DNA of 64,000 nucleotides from Chryseobacterium sp. GVT01B (GTDB lineage: Bacteria; Bacteroidota; Bacteroidia; Flavobacteriales; Weeksellaceae). The position numbers and the translations under genes are program-made. Positions 42,931 through 50,978 of this stretch are shown here, piece after piece (positions within the stretch are counted from its first letter, which is position 1; each line of letters starts with the position of its first letter). The stretch spans positions 489,937 through 553,936 of the forward strand of contig NZ_JAHXYI010000004.1 in the NCBI RefSeq assembly GCF_019970045.1, given 5' to 3'. The notes under the pieces are model-generated. The model was not told the origin of the DNA. It saw only the letters and a list, made by a program, of their open reading frames with translations, and did no database searches.

Positions 42931-42960
42931 AAAAAACTCAGCTTGGCCGCTGAGTTTTTT
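42931..42960. terminator. Bidirectional terminator between the exporter and AhpD-like genes
   Basis: AAAAAACTCAGC (42931-42942) pairs with GCTGAGTTTTTT (42949-42960) around a six-base loop. Both strands end in T-runs. Confidence 0.9.
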
Positions 42961-42977
42961 ATTTTCATAACAACTGT

Positions 42978-43442
42978 TTAATGCGCTTTTTCAGGAACCT
43001 GATAAGTACCTACATCTGCTCCGAAAGCAATATTAATTCTGTTATAGCTGTTGATGGCAATAACAGCCATTGTTAAATCTACGATCTCAGTTTCAGAAAA
43101 ATAATGGCTTACTTTTGCATAAATTTCATTATCCACTTCCTTACCATTTAAAGCCGTTAAAGTTTCAGCCCATAGCAGTCCTGCTTTTTCTTTATCCGTA
43201 TAAAATGAACATTCTCTCCAGACACTTATCAGAAATATTCTCTGTTCAGTTTCACCTTTTGCTCTTAGTTCTTTGGAATGCATATCCAGGCAGAAAGCAC
43301 ATCCGTTCATTTGTGAAACCCTGAAATACATCAGTTCAAGAAATGAATTGTCCAGTGATGAATTCTGTACCTGAAATCCCATATTGTGAAGGGCATTTAC
43401 AGCTTTGTTTCCGATCGCAAATGCGTTGATTCTTTGTGACAT
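42978..43442 (-). CDS. Carboxymuconolactone decarboxylase / AhpD-like protein
   Basis: The 154-residue protein is helical with the AhpD-type motif FRVSQMNGCAFCLDMHSKEL near residues 47-66, where the C-x-x-C pair and the downstream His form the peroxidase-like active site. The rest matches the family in length. AhpD-like proteins reduce organic hydroperoxides or pass electrons to AhpC; the exact substrate here is unknown. It stands between a Crp-type regulator and the MsbA-like gene, on the minus strand, with a TAnnTTTG box upstream. Confidence 0.86.
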   Translation of the reverse strand: MSQRINAFAIGNKAVNALHNMGFQVQNSSLDNSFLELMYFRVSQMNGCAFCLDMHSKELRAKGETEQRIFLISVWRECSFYTDKEKAGLLWAETLTALNGKEVDNEIYAKVSHYFSETEIVDLTMAVIAINSYNRINIAFGADVGTYQVPEKAH

Positions 43443-43470
43443 AATATTTGTTTTTTGATTAATTATGTGA

Positions 43471-43478
43471 CAAATGTA
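43471..43478 (-). promoter_or_regulatory. -7 box TACATTTG for the AhpD-like gene
   Basis: CAAATGTA on the plus strand gives TACATTTG on the minus strand, 28 bases before the ATG at 43442. The nearest TTG is 26 bases further upstream. Confidence 0.45.
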
Positions 43479-43536
43479 GAACTGTATTTTCCTGAATTTT
43501 TTTACAAATGATAAATTTTATAAGGAAAGATTTTAA

Positions 43537-43609
43537 AAGCTGGAAGCTAGAAGCTACTATTAGGTAGATGATATATATTCGGTCTTCAATAACTTCCCTC
43601 TTCCAGCTT
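43537..43609. repeat. Imperfect inverted repeat between AhpD-like and Crp-like genes
   Basis: AAGCTGGAAG (43537-43546) and CTTCCAGCTT (43600-43609) are perfectly complementary across a 53-base spacer. The arms extend into further imperfect GGAAGC/GCTTCC repeats. The element lies within a 186-base gap and resembles a small dispersed repeat; function unknown. Confidence 0.55.
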
Positions 43610-43628
43610 CCAACATCCCCTCCTCCCA

Positions 43629-44201
43629 TTAAAGTTTTTGTGCTCTGATTCTGCTTAAAGAAACCTGAGTAATTCCGATATAGTCTGCCAGATCTCCAAG
43701 ACTGATGCGTTGGATAAGATCGGGTCTTTGCTTCATAAAATTATGATAACGCTTTTTTCCGTCGTCTTCCAGCATTTCACTGATCCTTCCCATCATATTC
43801 ACCGGAGCTTTTGAATAAAGCTTGCTGAAAAGTGTTTCTGCCGTGTGATATTTTTTACATAATCCTTCAATAATATCTCTGTGCACACGGAGAACTTCAG
43901 TAGGTTCCAGGGCAACGATCATGTATTTTGACGGCTGTCCTGTAAGAAAACCGCTCAGCTCAGCAAAAAAAGCATTTTCTGCAAAAAAAGTCATGATAAA
44001 ATCCTTATCACCATTGTCAAAAAATAGTTTGACAAGTCCTTTTTTGATAAAATAGAAATACCGGCAGGTTTCGTCACCTTTTAACAGAAAATCTCCTTTT
44101 CTGTAGAATTTGGATTCCAGATGAGAAACAAGTTCGTCCATGACTGCCTGTTCCGGTTTTAAAACTTTTTCAATAGACTGAACAAAATGAGTGTGAAGCA
44201 T
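43629..44201 (-). CDS. Crp/Fnr-family transcriptional regulator
   Basis: The 190-residue protein has an N-terminal cyclic-nucleotide-like beta-barrel (SHLESKFYRKGDFLLKGDE, YFYFIKKGLVKLFFDNGD, FFAELSGFLTGQPSKYMIV) and a C-terminal region with RISLGDLADYIGITQVSLSR, the helix-turn-helix of the Crp family. The end is short, and the nucleotide-binding residues are not clearly conserved, so the ligand may be different or absent. A target is not evident; the AhpD-like gene downstream on the same strand is a candidate. Confidence 0.85.
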   Translation of the reverse strand: MLHTHFVQSIEKVLKPEQAVMDELVSHLESKFYRKGDFLLKGDETCRYFYFIKKGLVKLFFDNGDKDFIMTFFAENAFFAELSGFLTGQPSKYMIVALEPTEVLRVHRDIIEGLCKKYHTAETLFSKLYSKAPVNMMGRISEMLEDDGKKRYHNFMKQRPDLIQRISLGDLADYIGITQVSLSRIRAQKL

Positions 44202-44281
44202 AAAGAAGAAACTGTTTTGTGAAAAATAAAATTAATAAAAAAAGCAGTCCCATTGATAAGACATACCTCGAAAAAGAATTT

Positions 44282-44289
44282 TAGCTTTG
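44282..44289 (+). promoter_or_regulatory. -7 box TAGCTTTG for the WYL regulator
   Basis: TAGCTTTG fits TAnnTTTG and ends only 7 bases before the ATG at 44297, so the transcript is nearly leaderless. The TTG at 44253-44255 is 26 bases upstream. Confidence 0.5.
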
Positions 44290-44296
44290 CTGTATC

Positions 44297-45250
44297 ATGA
44301 ACGATCACTATCTTAAAAAACTTGATCGGGTAACGGCTATCCTTACCCAGTTACAGTCTAAACCTGTTGTTCGGGCACAGGATCTGGCTGAAAAGTTCGA
44401 TGTAAGTATCAGAACCATTTACCGTGATGTAAAAACTTTGGAAAACGCAGGGATTCCCATTGTGGGCGAAGCAGGTAACGGCTATTCCTTAATGGACGGC
44501 TACAAACTTCCTCCCATTATGTTTACCAAAGAAGAGGTATTAAGTTTCATTACAGCCGAAAAGCTGATGCAGAAATTTTCCCATCAAAGTTTAGGAAGCC
44601 ATTATCAGGCAGCCATGGAAAAAGTACGCTCAGTATTGAGAAATTCTGATAAAAATCTCATTCAGAATATTGAAAAGCAGATTGATGTTTTTAGTTTCCA
44701 TACCGATTCCGGAGATTCTCTTAAAAATGTGATTCCTATTATTTTAGAAAGCATTGCAGACAAAACCCAATTGAATATCAGATATCAGACGGTAGATGGA
44801 AGGGTAGACAACAGAACGATTGAAACCGTCGGGATGTTCTTTGAGTTTAATTTTTGGTACATCATGGCATTCTGTACCCTGAGAAAAGATTTCAGACAAT
44901 TTCGGATAGACCGTATTTTAGAGATTTCAAAAACCCTGAATCCCTTTTTACAGGAATACGGCCAGGTGAATGATTACCGTAAAAAATCAAACGGAAATAA
45001 AGTCAGAGCTAAACTTTTGGTAGACAAAAAAATAATGTCTCATCTGGTGAATTCCAAAAAATATTACGGACTGATAGAAGAAGTAGAAACTGAACAAGGA
45101 GTAGAACTCACTTTTGAAACAGAATGGATCAGCGATGGATTTCCCCGCTGGCTTATCACTTTTGCAGATTATGCCACCGTTCTGGAACCGGAAAGCCTTC
45201 GCATTAGATTGAAAGAGCTGCTAGTAAAAATGGTTGAAAGACATGAATAA
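44297..45250 (+). CDS. WYL-domain transcriptional regulator (YafY-like)
   Basis: The 317-residue protein has a DeoR-like winged helix at the start (KLDRVTAILTQLQSKPVVRAQDLAEKF is split by the turn; FDVSIRTIYRDVKTLENAG follows) and a C-terminal WYL domain with LNIRYQTVDGRVDNRTIE near 160, FWYIMAFCTLRKDFRQFRIDRI near 195 and a final WCX-like segment. WYL domains sense small ligands or nucleic acid. Its neighbour, the DinB gene at 45478, is convergent and is a possible target. Single gene. Confidence 0.85.
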   Translation: MNDHYLKKLDRVTAILTQLQSKPVVRAQDLAEKFDVSIRTIYRDVKTLENAGIPIVGEAGNGYSLMDGYKLPPIMFTKEEVLSFITAEKLMQKFSHQSLGSHYQAAMEKVRSVLRNSDKNLIQNIEKQIDVFSFHTDSGDSLKNVIPIILESIADKTQLNIRYQTVDGRVDNRTIETVGMFFEFNFWYIMAFCTLRKDFRQFRIDRILEISKTLNPFLQEYGQVNDYRKKSNGNKVRAKLLVDKKIMSHLVNSKKYYGLIEEVETEQGVELTFETEWISDGFPRWLITFADYATVLEPESLRIRLKELLVKMVERHE

Positions 45251-45251
45251 T

Positions 45252-45281
45252 AAACCCCAACAAGACAGCTGTTGAGGTTTA
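45252..45281 (+). terminator. Weak hairpin after the WYL regulator
   Basis: AACCCCAACA and TGTTGAGGTT pair with one mismatch around a GACAGC-like loop just after the stop. There is no clear T-run, so its activity as a terminator is uncertain. Confidence 0.4.
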
Positions 45282-45477
45282 AAGACTTAATTGAGGCAAT
45301 AAATGAAATGGTTAACAAGCCAAGGGTAAAATCGCAAAAAAGCTAAATTTGTTTAGTCGCAAAAAATGATATAAGTTGTTGAGATGGAGGAAAATCACTA
45401 TAATAAATGACATTGCAGATGTATTTTTCATGATTTCCGCCTTTTTGCAATTTTACCGCTTCACTTTTTTATTAAAA

Positions 45478-45969
45478 TTAAAATCTTTCCCAGAAGAAAG
45501 GTGGTTCTATTCCTAAAGCTCTCAGATAAACATATCCCTGCCCACGGTGGTGAACCTCGTTATCTACAAAATAAAGGATGTTCTGATATACCGGGAATTC
45601 ATATTCTCCAAATAAATTGAAAGTTTCCTGGAAGCGCTCCTCAGAAATCATATTGAAATAATGGTTGATTACTTCTGTTTGTTCATCCCACTTTTTTAAA
45701 AGTTCTTCTTTTGTTTTTGGATTAAAAGCTTCTTCGTTGTAAGCTTCCATAGTTCCTTCAACAATTCCCTTCAAAGCAGGTCCGCCAATGCCAATCAGCT
45801 CTACTGCCAGTTTTGCAAAAGGTCTCATTCCGCCTATTGAAAATTCAAATAAATCTTTTTCAGGGAAAGATTCAATTACTCTTCTCGTCAGATTTCTGTG
45901 TCCCTGCCAGTCGTTTAATAGCTGTTCAGAAGTCATGAATTGTTTAGTGGCTGTTGCTGTAGTTGTCAT
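45478..45969 (-). CDS. DinB-family protein
   Basis: The 163-residue four-helix protein has DinB/YfiT features: LLNDWQGHRNLTRRVIESF near 20 with an early metal-type His, and FVDNEVHHRGQGYVYLRALG near 137 with the conserved HH in the last helix. DinB-fold enzymes include metal-dependent thiol transferases such as bacillithiol S-transferases; the reaction of this member is unknown. It is preceded by a good TAnnTTTG box and stands alone, convergent with the WYL regulator. Confidence 0.85.
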   Translation of the reverse strand: MTTTATATKQFMTSEQLLNDWQGHRNLTRRVIESFPEKDLFEFSIGGMRPFAKLAVELIGIGGPALKGIVEGTMEAYNEEAFNPKTKEELLKKWDEQTEVINHYFNMISEERFQETFNLFGEYEFPVYQNILYFVDNEVHHRGQGYVYLRALGIEPPFFWERF

Positions 45970-45997
45970 AATGTTTTGTTTTTGTTTGTTGTTGATA

Positions 45998-46005
45998 CAA
46001 AGGTA
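45998..46005 (-). promoter_or_regulatory. -7 box TACCTTTG for the DinB gene
   Basis: CAAAGGTA on the plus strand gives TACCTTTG on the minus strand, 28 bases before the ATG. A -33 TTG is only 14 bases away, shorter than the norm. Confidence 0.45.
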
Positions 46006-46142
46006 AGATAGGGTTATGACAACAGTTTGTCAGCAGGATTTTTGATATTGAAAAAAATATTTTTTTCTTTGCTAAAATATCCTGACCTGTTTTTGCGTTA
46101 GAAGGATGGATATTAATAACAAAAATCGCTATTATTAGAATT

Positions 46143-46727
46143 ATGAAGAAGTATATTTTGCCTGTTGTCACCACTTTTTTATTAGTATCATGCAATAAGA
46201 TTGAAGAAAAAATTGATCAGACTGTTCAAAAAACAACCGAAACTGTGCAGCAGAAAGCACAGCAGGCTGTAGAAGAAACAGTGAAGAAAACGGTCAATGA
46301 ATCTGTGAATTCTTTAATTAATTCCGAAGACGTTAAGTTTAATACTGTTTTTCCCGGTGCAGGTGCTGCTATTGTATCTGAAGAAAAAGGGAAAAAAATT
46401 AAAATCCCGGGAAGATCAGAAGGTTACATTTTTAAATACAAAGCAGACATTGCAGTATTAATCCCATTTTTAGAGGGACAGCCTACTTCTGATGAAAGTA
46501 AATCAGAAAAGAAAGCCCGCAAGATTGATGGGCAAAACATCATTGATAAAATAAGTCTTTTATCAAAATTTCTTCCTGATAATACCTTTGATGCCAGTAT
46601 TCTGGAAGATATAAAATCCGATAAAAACATTCAATATTATAAATTGAAAAGGTTTCCCAACAGTAGTACAATTATCTACAACCCAAAAAATCAGACCATC
46701 ATACAATACGTAGAGGTAAATAAATAA
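46143..46727 (+). CDS. Lipoprotein of unknown function
   Basis: The 194-residue protein has a lipoprotein signal (MKKYILPVVTTFLLVSC, cleavage before Cys17), then a coiled, Glu/Lys/Thr-rich stretch with the repeat-like IDQTVQKTTETVQQKAQQ and AVEETVKKTVNESVNSL (residues 24-58), which should form an extended amphipathic helix. The rest looks globular, with KFNTVFPGAGAAIVSEEKG and a beta-rich end. No family is recognised. A strong hairpin terminator follows, so it is a single-gene unit; location in the outer or inner membrane cannot be told. Confidence 0.75.
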   Translation: MKKYILPVVTTFLLVSCNKIEEKIDQTVQKTTETVQQKAQQAVEETVKKTVNESVNSLINSEDVKFNTVFPGAGAAIVSEEKGKKIKIPGRSEGYIFKYKADIAVLIPFLEGQPTSDESKSEKKARKIDGQNIIDKISLLSKFLPDNTFDASILEDIKSDKNIQYYKLKRFPNSSTIIYNPKNQTIIQYVEVNK

Positions 46728-46734
46728 TTTGGAT

Positions 46735-46760
46735 ATGGCCGTTTCAACGGCCATTTTTTA
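46735..46760 (+). terminator. Rho-independent terminator after the lipoprotein gene
   Basis: ATGGCCGTT (46735-46743) pairs with AACGGCCAT (46746-46754), followed by TTTTTTA. Perfect stem. Confidence 0.88.
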
Positions 46761-47068
46761 TTCTTAGTCATTTCGTCATTGCGAGCCATAGGCGAAGCAA
46801 TCTCAACTCGCTTGAAAACTACATATCAAAAAGATTGAAATCATATTTATTTTCAGGTGTAATTTAATCGCTTTTTCAGACGTAATTAGGAAATTATTAC
46901 TATGTTTTTTTTAAGATTGTTAATAAATTACTTGATGTTGGTGAATTTGATTCTATTTATAAATAAATACTATTTGTGGATTTATGGAATATTATTCATA
47001 TCATATGGTTTATTTTTATATTTAATATTAATATTTTCATTAGATTTATTGAATAATTATCAAATCAC
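46761..47068 (+). other. Intergenic region upstream of the TonB receptor, with a dispersed repeat
   Basis: The bases at 46775-46804 read GTCATTGCGAG ... GAAGCAATCTC, a repeat type seen in several places in this window. A related half copy lies at 49521-49546, so the receptor gene is flanked by it. The remaining ~260 bases are AT-rich and hold no frame; no good TAnnTTTG box is found close to the ATG at 47069. Confidence 0.5.
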
Positions 47069-49489
47069 ATGAAAGAGAAATCATTTAATAAAAAAATCTG
47101 TGTATTAGTATTAAGCGGAGCTGGTGCAATGGGATATGCTCAGGACAGCATAAAACAAAATAAAATAGATGAAGTTGTGGTTACAACGGGTAGAACTAAG
47201 CCCAGAACCATCATTACCTCAGCAATTCCTATTGATAATATTTCTGCTGTACAATTAAAATCCACAGGGCAAACTACTTTTGATAAAGCTTTAACCTATG
47301 CTGTTCCATCTTTTAATTCATCACAGCAAACCGTTTCTGATGCAACGGCTCATTTTGATCCGGCAGATTTAAGAGGATTAGGGCCTTCCAGAACATTGGT
47401 TTTGGTAAATGGTAAAAGAAAAAATCAAAGTGCTTTAATTTATGTAAATGATACCCCTGGAAAAGGTGAAGTAGGTACAGATCTTAAAAGTATTCCTTCA
47501 GCTGCCTTACAGAATGTAGAGGTATTGAGAGATGGTGCATCTGCACAATATGGCTCTGATGCTATTGCAGGAGTAATCAATATTATTCTTAAAAACAGCG
47601 TTGGAAAAAGCACGGTCAATCTTTTTTCAGGTATTACTTCAAAAGGAGATGGTTTTAATATCGGAGCAGATTTTAATACAGGAATCAAGGTTGCAAAAAA
47701 CGGAAGCCTGAATCTTACACTAGGATTTTCATCCCAAAATAAAACTAACCGCGCAGGTTCTGTTACAAAAGATGATCTTTTTGGTGTAGATAATGCCTGG
47801 ACGCAGGCTAATCCTGGTTTAGGAATGATCATTGGGCAGCCGGAGACAAAAGTTGCTAATATGTTTGTAAATTTTGAATTGCCAACAAGTGAAACGGGTA
47901 AGTTTTATGCTTTTGGGGGTACAACTTACAGAAGTGGGACCAGTTTTGCTTTGTACAGAACACCCTATTGGGTAACTTCAGATTTTGGTTTATTAACTCC
48001 AAAAGGACAACCCTATAACGGATTTCAACCGGAATTTAAAACAGATGTTTATGATTATAATTTAACCTCCGGATGGAAAGGCATGTTTGGAAAATGGAGT
48101 TTTGATGGGAGTGCAACCTTTGGCTCTAATGCAGTAGACTATGCTGTCGCAAACACGATTAATACATCTTTGGGTGCCAATTCTCCAACCCGTTTTAAAG
48201 CAGGTGGCCACCAGTTCAGTAATATTATAGGAAACATAGATATCAGCCGGGACTTTGGTGCACTTGTTTTAGGAGCCGGAGCTGAAGTGCGCAATGAAAA
48301 TTATCAGGCAAGGGCAGGAGAAGAAGCATCTTATATAGGAAGTGGTGCAGAATCATTTCCGGGGCTGCAGCCTCAAAATGAAGTCAATAAAAATCGTCAG
48401 AATATCGGAGCTTATATGAATGCTGAATGGGATATTACGAAAAACCTGTTGATTGGAGGAACTGTGAGATATGAAAATTTCAGTGATTTTGGAAATAATG
48501 TTTCCTGGAAAGGAAATGCAAGATATAAGTTGTTAGATGATAAATTGGTTTTCCGTGGGTCTGTTTCTACAGGATTTAGAGCGCCTTCATTACACCAGAT
48601 TTATTATTCCAATGTTCAAACCAAAATTACAGGGAATACTGTAGCTAATCAGGGAACTTTTAACAATGACTCTCAAATTGTAAGATCTGATCTTGGGGTA
48701 CAAAAATTAAATGCTGAAAAAGCTTTTAACATTACTGGAGGATTTGCCGTAAAACCATTTAAAAACCTTACGATTACAGCAGATTATTACAGAATAAAAA
48801 TTAAGGACAGGGTACTTTTCTCAGGAGATATTGGTTACAAAACAGGTGCTCCCGGGAGTCCGGATCTGACAAACCCTGTGGAAGTAATATTAGATAATAA
48901 TAAAATAACTTCCCTGAAGTTTTTCACTAATGCTGTAAATACCGTTACTCAAGGGGTAGATTTCGTTGCAAATTATTATACTTCCGCTATTGGCAAAGGA
49001 AGATTGGGAGTTATTGCTGCTTTCAATTATAACGAAACTAAAATAGTAGATAATATTGCCGTTCCGAATATTCTGGCTGAAAATGGTTACTCAGAAAACT
49101 TTTTTGACAGAAAAGAACAATCCAGAATTACCTCCGCAAGGCCAAAAACAAAAACTATTCTTAGTCTTTCGTATGACATTTCAAAGTTTAACTTTAACCT
49201 TAATAATACTTATTTTGGTTCCGTTACATGGCAGCACGCAACTGATCCCGCCAAAGATCAGACATTTTCTGGCAAGGTAATTACAGACATAGTTTTAACT
49301 TATAAAATCACCCAAGACCTTAAAGTTTCCGGAGTTGTAAATAATTTGTTTAATATTTATCCGGATGTAATAGATACTAAAGGAGATATAGTAACAGATC
49401 TTGGAGGAAGATTCAAGTACCCTTGGGAGGTGAATCAGTTCGGATTTAACGGAACAACTTTTCAGCTCAATGTTAATTATACTTTTTAA
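47069..49489 (+). CDS. TonB-dependent outer-membrane receptor
   Basis: The 806-residue protein has a signal peptide (KIFCVL-like start, cleavage near YAQ, residue 25), a TonB-box region (IDEVVVTTGR), a plug domain with the family motifs DLRGLGPSRTLVLVNGKR near 105, VEVLRDGASAQYGSDAIAGV near 150, then a 22-strand-type barrel ending in VNYTF with terminal Phe. No SusC-like N-terminal extension is present. It would import a ligand such as a siderophore or cobalamin across the outer membrane. Nearby PduO-type adenosyltransferase makes a corrinoid possible, but that is conjecture. Confidence 0.92.
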   Translation: MKEKSFNKKICVLVLSGAGAMGYAQDSIKQNKIDEVVVTTGRTKPRTIITSAIPIDNISAVQLKSTGQTTFDKALTYAVPSFNSSQQTVSDATAHFDPADLRGLGPSRTLVLVNGKRKNQSALIYVNDTPGKGEVGTDLKSIPSAALQNVEVLRDGASAQYGSDAIAGVINIILKNSVGKSTVNLFSGITSKGDGFNIGADFNTGIKVAKNGSLNLTLGFSSQNKTNRAGSVTKDDLFGVDNAWTQANPGLGMIIGQPETKVANMFVNFELPTSETGKFYAFGGTTYRSGTSFALYRTPYWVTSDFGLLTPKGQPYNGFQPEFKTDVYDYNLTSGWKGMFGKWSFDGSATFGSNAVDYAVANTINTSLGANSPTRFKAGGHQFSNIIGNIDISRDFGALVLGAGAEVRNENYQARAGEEASYIGSGAESFPGLQPQNEVNKNRQNIGAYMNAEWDITKNLLIGGTVRYENFSDFGNNVSWKGNARYKLLDDKLVFRGSVSTGFRAPSLHQIYYSNVQTKITGNTVANQGTFNNDSQIVRSDLGVQKLNAEKAFNITGGFAVKPFKNLTITADYYRIKIKDRVLFSGDIGYKTGAPGSPDLTNPVEVILDNNKITSLKFFTNAVNTVTQGVDFVANYYTSAIGKGRLGVIAAFNYNETKIVDNIAVPNILAENGYSENFFDRKEQSRITSARPKTKTILSLSYDISKFNFNLNNTYFGSVTWQHATDPAKDQTFSGKVITDIVLTYKITQDLKVSGVVNNLFNIYPDVIDTKGDIVTDLGGRFKYPWEVNQFGFNGTTFQLNVNYTF

Positions 49490-49520
49490 TCTCTAAATAA
49501 AAGAATTAGCATTTGCTTTG

Positions 49521-49546
49521 TCATGCTTAAAAGGACAAGCAATCTC
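49521..49546 (+). repeat. Partial copy of the GTCATTGCGAG/AAGCAATCTC repeat
   Basis: TCATGCTTAA followed by AAGCAATCTC matches the ends of the repeat at 46775-46804 with a degenerate centre. It lies between the receptor stop and its terminator. Confidence 0.45.
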
Positions 49547-49575
49547 AAAAGATATAAAAGCCATATGCGAATATT

Positions 49576-49611
49576 AACTGACATTATTTTCTAATGTCAG
49601 TTTTATTTTTT
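49576..49611 (+). terminator. Rho-independent terminator after the TonB receptor
   Basis: AACTGACATTA (49576-49586) pairs with TAATGTCAGTT (49592-49602) around a TTTTC loop and is followed by TTATTTTTT. Confidence 0.88.
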
Positions 49612-49679
49612 CAGATAGAATAGGAAGTTATTACTACATTTTACTTTTTACATTCTACAAAAAAAGGTATTTTAGTACT

Positions 49680-50249
49680 ATGAAAATTTATACGAAAACA
49701 GGAGATAAAGGTCAGACGGCATTATATGGCGGAACGAGAGTTTCTAAAGCCAGTGCCAGAGTAGACAGTTATGGAAATATAGATGAGCTGAATTCATTCA
49801 TCGGGATTGCAAAAAGTCATATCGAAGATGAAGAAGTACTGAGACAGCTTAAGAAAATACAGTTTGATTTGTTTACCGTAGGTTCTGAAGCTGCTACACC
49901 AGTAGATAAACTGATGCTGGCCAACGGGAAATCACGCCTTCCGATCATTATTTCAGAAACAGAAATTGAAGAACTGGAACAGTGGATGGATGCTTTTGAT
50001 GAAAAGCTGGAACCGCTTCAGTATTTTATCCTTCCCGGAGGAGGGAAATCCGCAACTTTTTTACACGCTGCAAGAACCATCTGCAGAAGAGCAGAACGTT
50101 CATTGGTATTTTTGAATGAATCAGAAGAAGTACGTCCTGAATTGATTAAATATTTAAACAGGCTTTCAGACTATCTTTTCGTGTTAGCAAGATATATTTC
50201 AAAACTGAACAACGAACCGGAAGAATACTGGAATCCGAATGAGAGATAA
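49680..50249 (+). CDS. Cob(I)alamin adenosyltransferase, PduO type
   Basis: The 189-residue protein shows the PduO-type features: MKIYTKTGDKGQTALYGGTRVSKASARVD is split by the phosphate-binding Thr-Gly-Asp-Lys-Gly loop at 6-11, YGNIDELNSFIG near 31, and HAARTICRRAERSLVFL near 130 with the conserved Arg and Glu that bind ATP. It transfers the adenosyl group to reduced corrinoid to make adenosylcobalamin. Its last 11 bases overlap the thiN start, so the two are co-translated. Length is normal. Confidence 0.93.
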   Translation: MKIYTKTGDKGQTALYGGTRVSKASARVDSYGNIDELNSFIGIAKSHIEDEEVLRQLKKIQFDLFTVGSEAATPVDKLMLANGKSRLPIIISETEIEELEQWMDAFDEKLEPLQYFILPGGGKSATFLHAARTICRRAERSLVFLNESEEVRPELIKYLNRLSDYLFVLARYISKLNNEPEEYWNPNER

Positions 50250-50886
50250 AGCATTACTTTTCATCAACGGAGATGCTCCAAAATTGTTACCTAATCCTGA
50301 TAATTATGGCTTGATTGCCTGTACAGACGGTGCTTTTCATTATCTAAAAAGACTGGATTTTCCTATGGATAAGCTGGATTTTATTTCCGGTGATTTTGAT
50401 TCGCATTCTGGATCAGATGAAGAGATGTATCAGGAAAAATTTATCCTTACATTGGATCAGGATAAAACAGATTTTCACAAAGCTTTGGAAATCATTTTGG
50501 AAAAAGGATTTTCGGAGATTGATGTTTTCGGAGGAAGTGGAGGCGAGCAGGATCATTTTCTTGGAAACCTTACCGTTGCTTATACCTTCAAAGATCAGAT
50601 GGAAATTAAATTTTATGATGAATTTTCAGAATACTACTTCATTCCCAATCATTTTAAATTGGAAGGTGCAAAGAATAGAATGATTTCTCTCTATCCATTT
50701 CCATCAGTGAATAATATTACAACGAAAGGACTCAACTGGCCTCTGACGAATGAAACTCTAAGCATTACTTCAAGAATAGGAACCCGAAACTTTGCCGTTG
50801 AAGATGAAATTTCTGTAGAATATGAATCAGGTGATGTCTTGTTATTTGTAGGAATCAGCGAAATAGAATATCCTGCAATCTATTAA
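50239..50886 (+). CDS. thiN: Thiamine diphosphokinase
   Basis: The 215-residue protein has the family pattern: LLFINGDAPKLLPNPD near 5, IACTDGAFHYLKRL near 27, FISGDFDSHSGSDEEMY near 49, TDFHKALEIILEKG near 77 with catalytic Asp, and VFGGSGGEQDHFLGNL near 96. These are the ATP- and thiamin-binding motifs. It makes thiamin diphosphate from thiamin with ATP. It begins inside the end of the adenosyltransferase gene in another frame. Repeat copy A with two hairpins follows its stop. Confidence 0.9.
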   Translation: MRDKALLFINGDAPKLLPNPDNYGLIACTDGAFHYLKRLDFPMDKLDFISGDFDSHSGSDEEMYQEKFILTLDQDKTDFHKALEIILEKGFSEIDVFGGSGGEQDHFLGNLTVAYTFKDQMEIKFYDEFSEYYFIPNHFKLEGAKNRMISLYPFPSVNNITTKGLNWPLTNETLSITSRIGTRNFAVEDEISVEYESGDVLLFVGISEIEYPAIY

Positions 50887-50896
50887 AGAATCAATT

Positions 50897-50960
50897 ATCA
50901 ATAGAAACGGGCTTTAGCCCGTTAGATAAATAAACAAAGTCCATTGGCTTTAGCCAAAAC
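50897..50960 (+). repeat. Twin-hairpin repeat, copy A
   Basis: It begins ATCAATAGAAAC, carries the palindrome AACGGGCTTTAGCCCGTT (50906-50923) and, 20 bases later, TTGGCTTTAGCCAA (50944-50957), ending AAAAC. Three related copies (B, C, D) lie at 53380, 56378 and 57280. It follows thiN and precedes the phosphatase gene. Confidence 0.85.
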
Positions 50961-50978
50961 ATATTATAAAAAACGTCA

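Noticed and set aside
46775..46804. CRISPR-like repeat array
   Set aside because: Only two or three scattered imperfect copies with no regular spacers; better explained as a dispersed repeat.
47440..47832. A 130-codon minus-strand frame inside the TonB receptor
   Set aside because: Opposite-strand shadow of the plug domain; no independent support.
49056..49280. A 74-codon plus-strand frame overlapping the receptor barrel
   Set aside because: Out of frame with the well-supported receptor and has no start context or motif.
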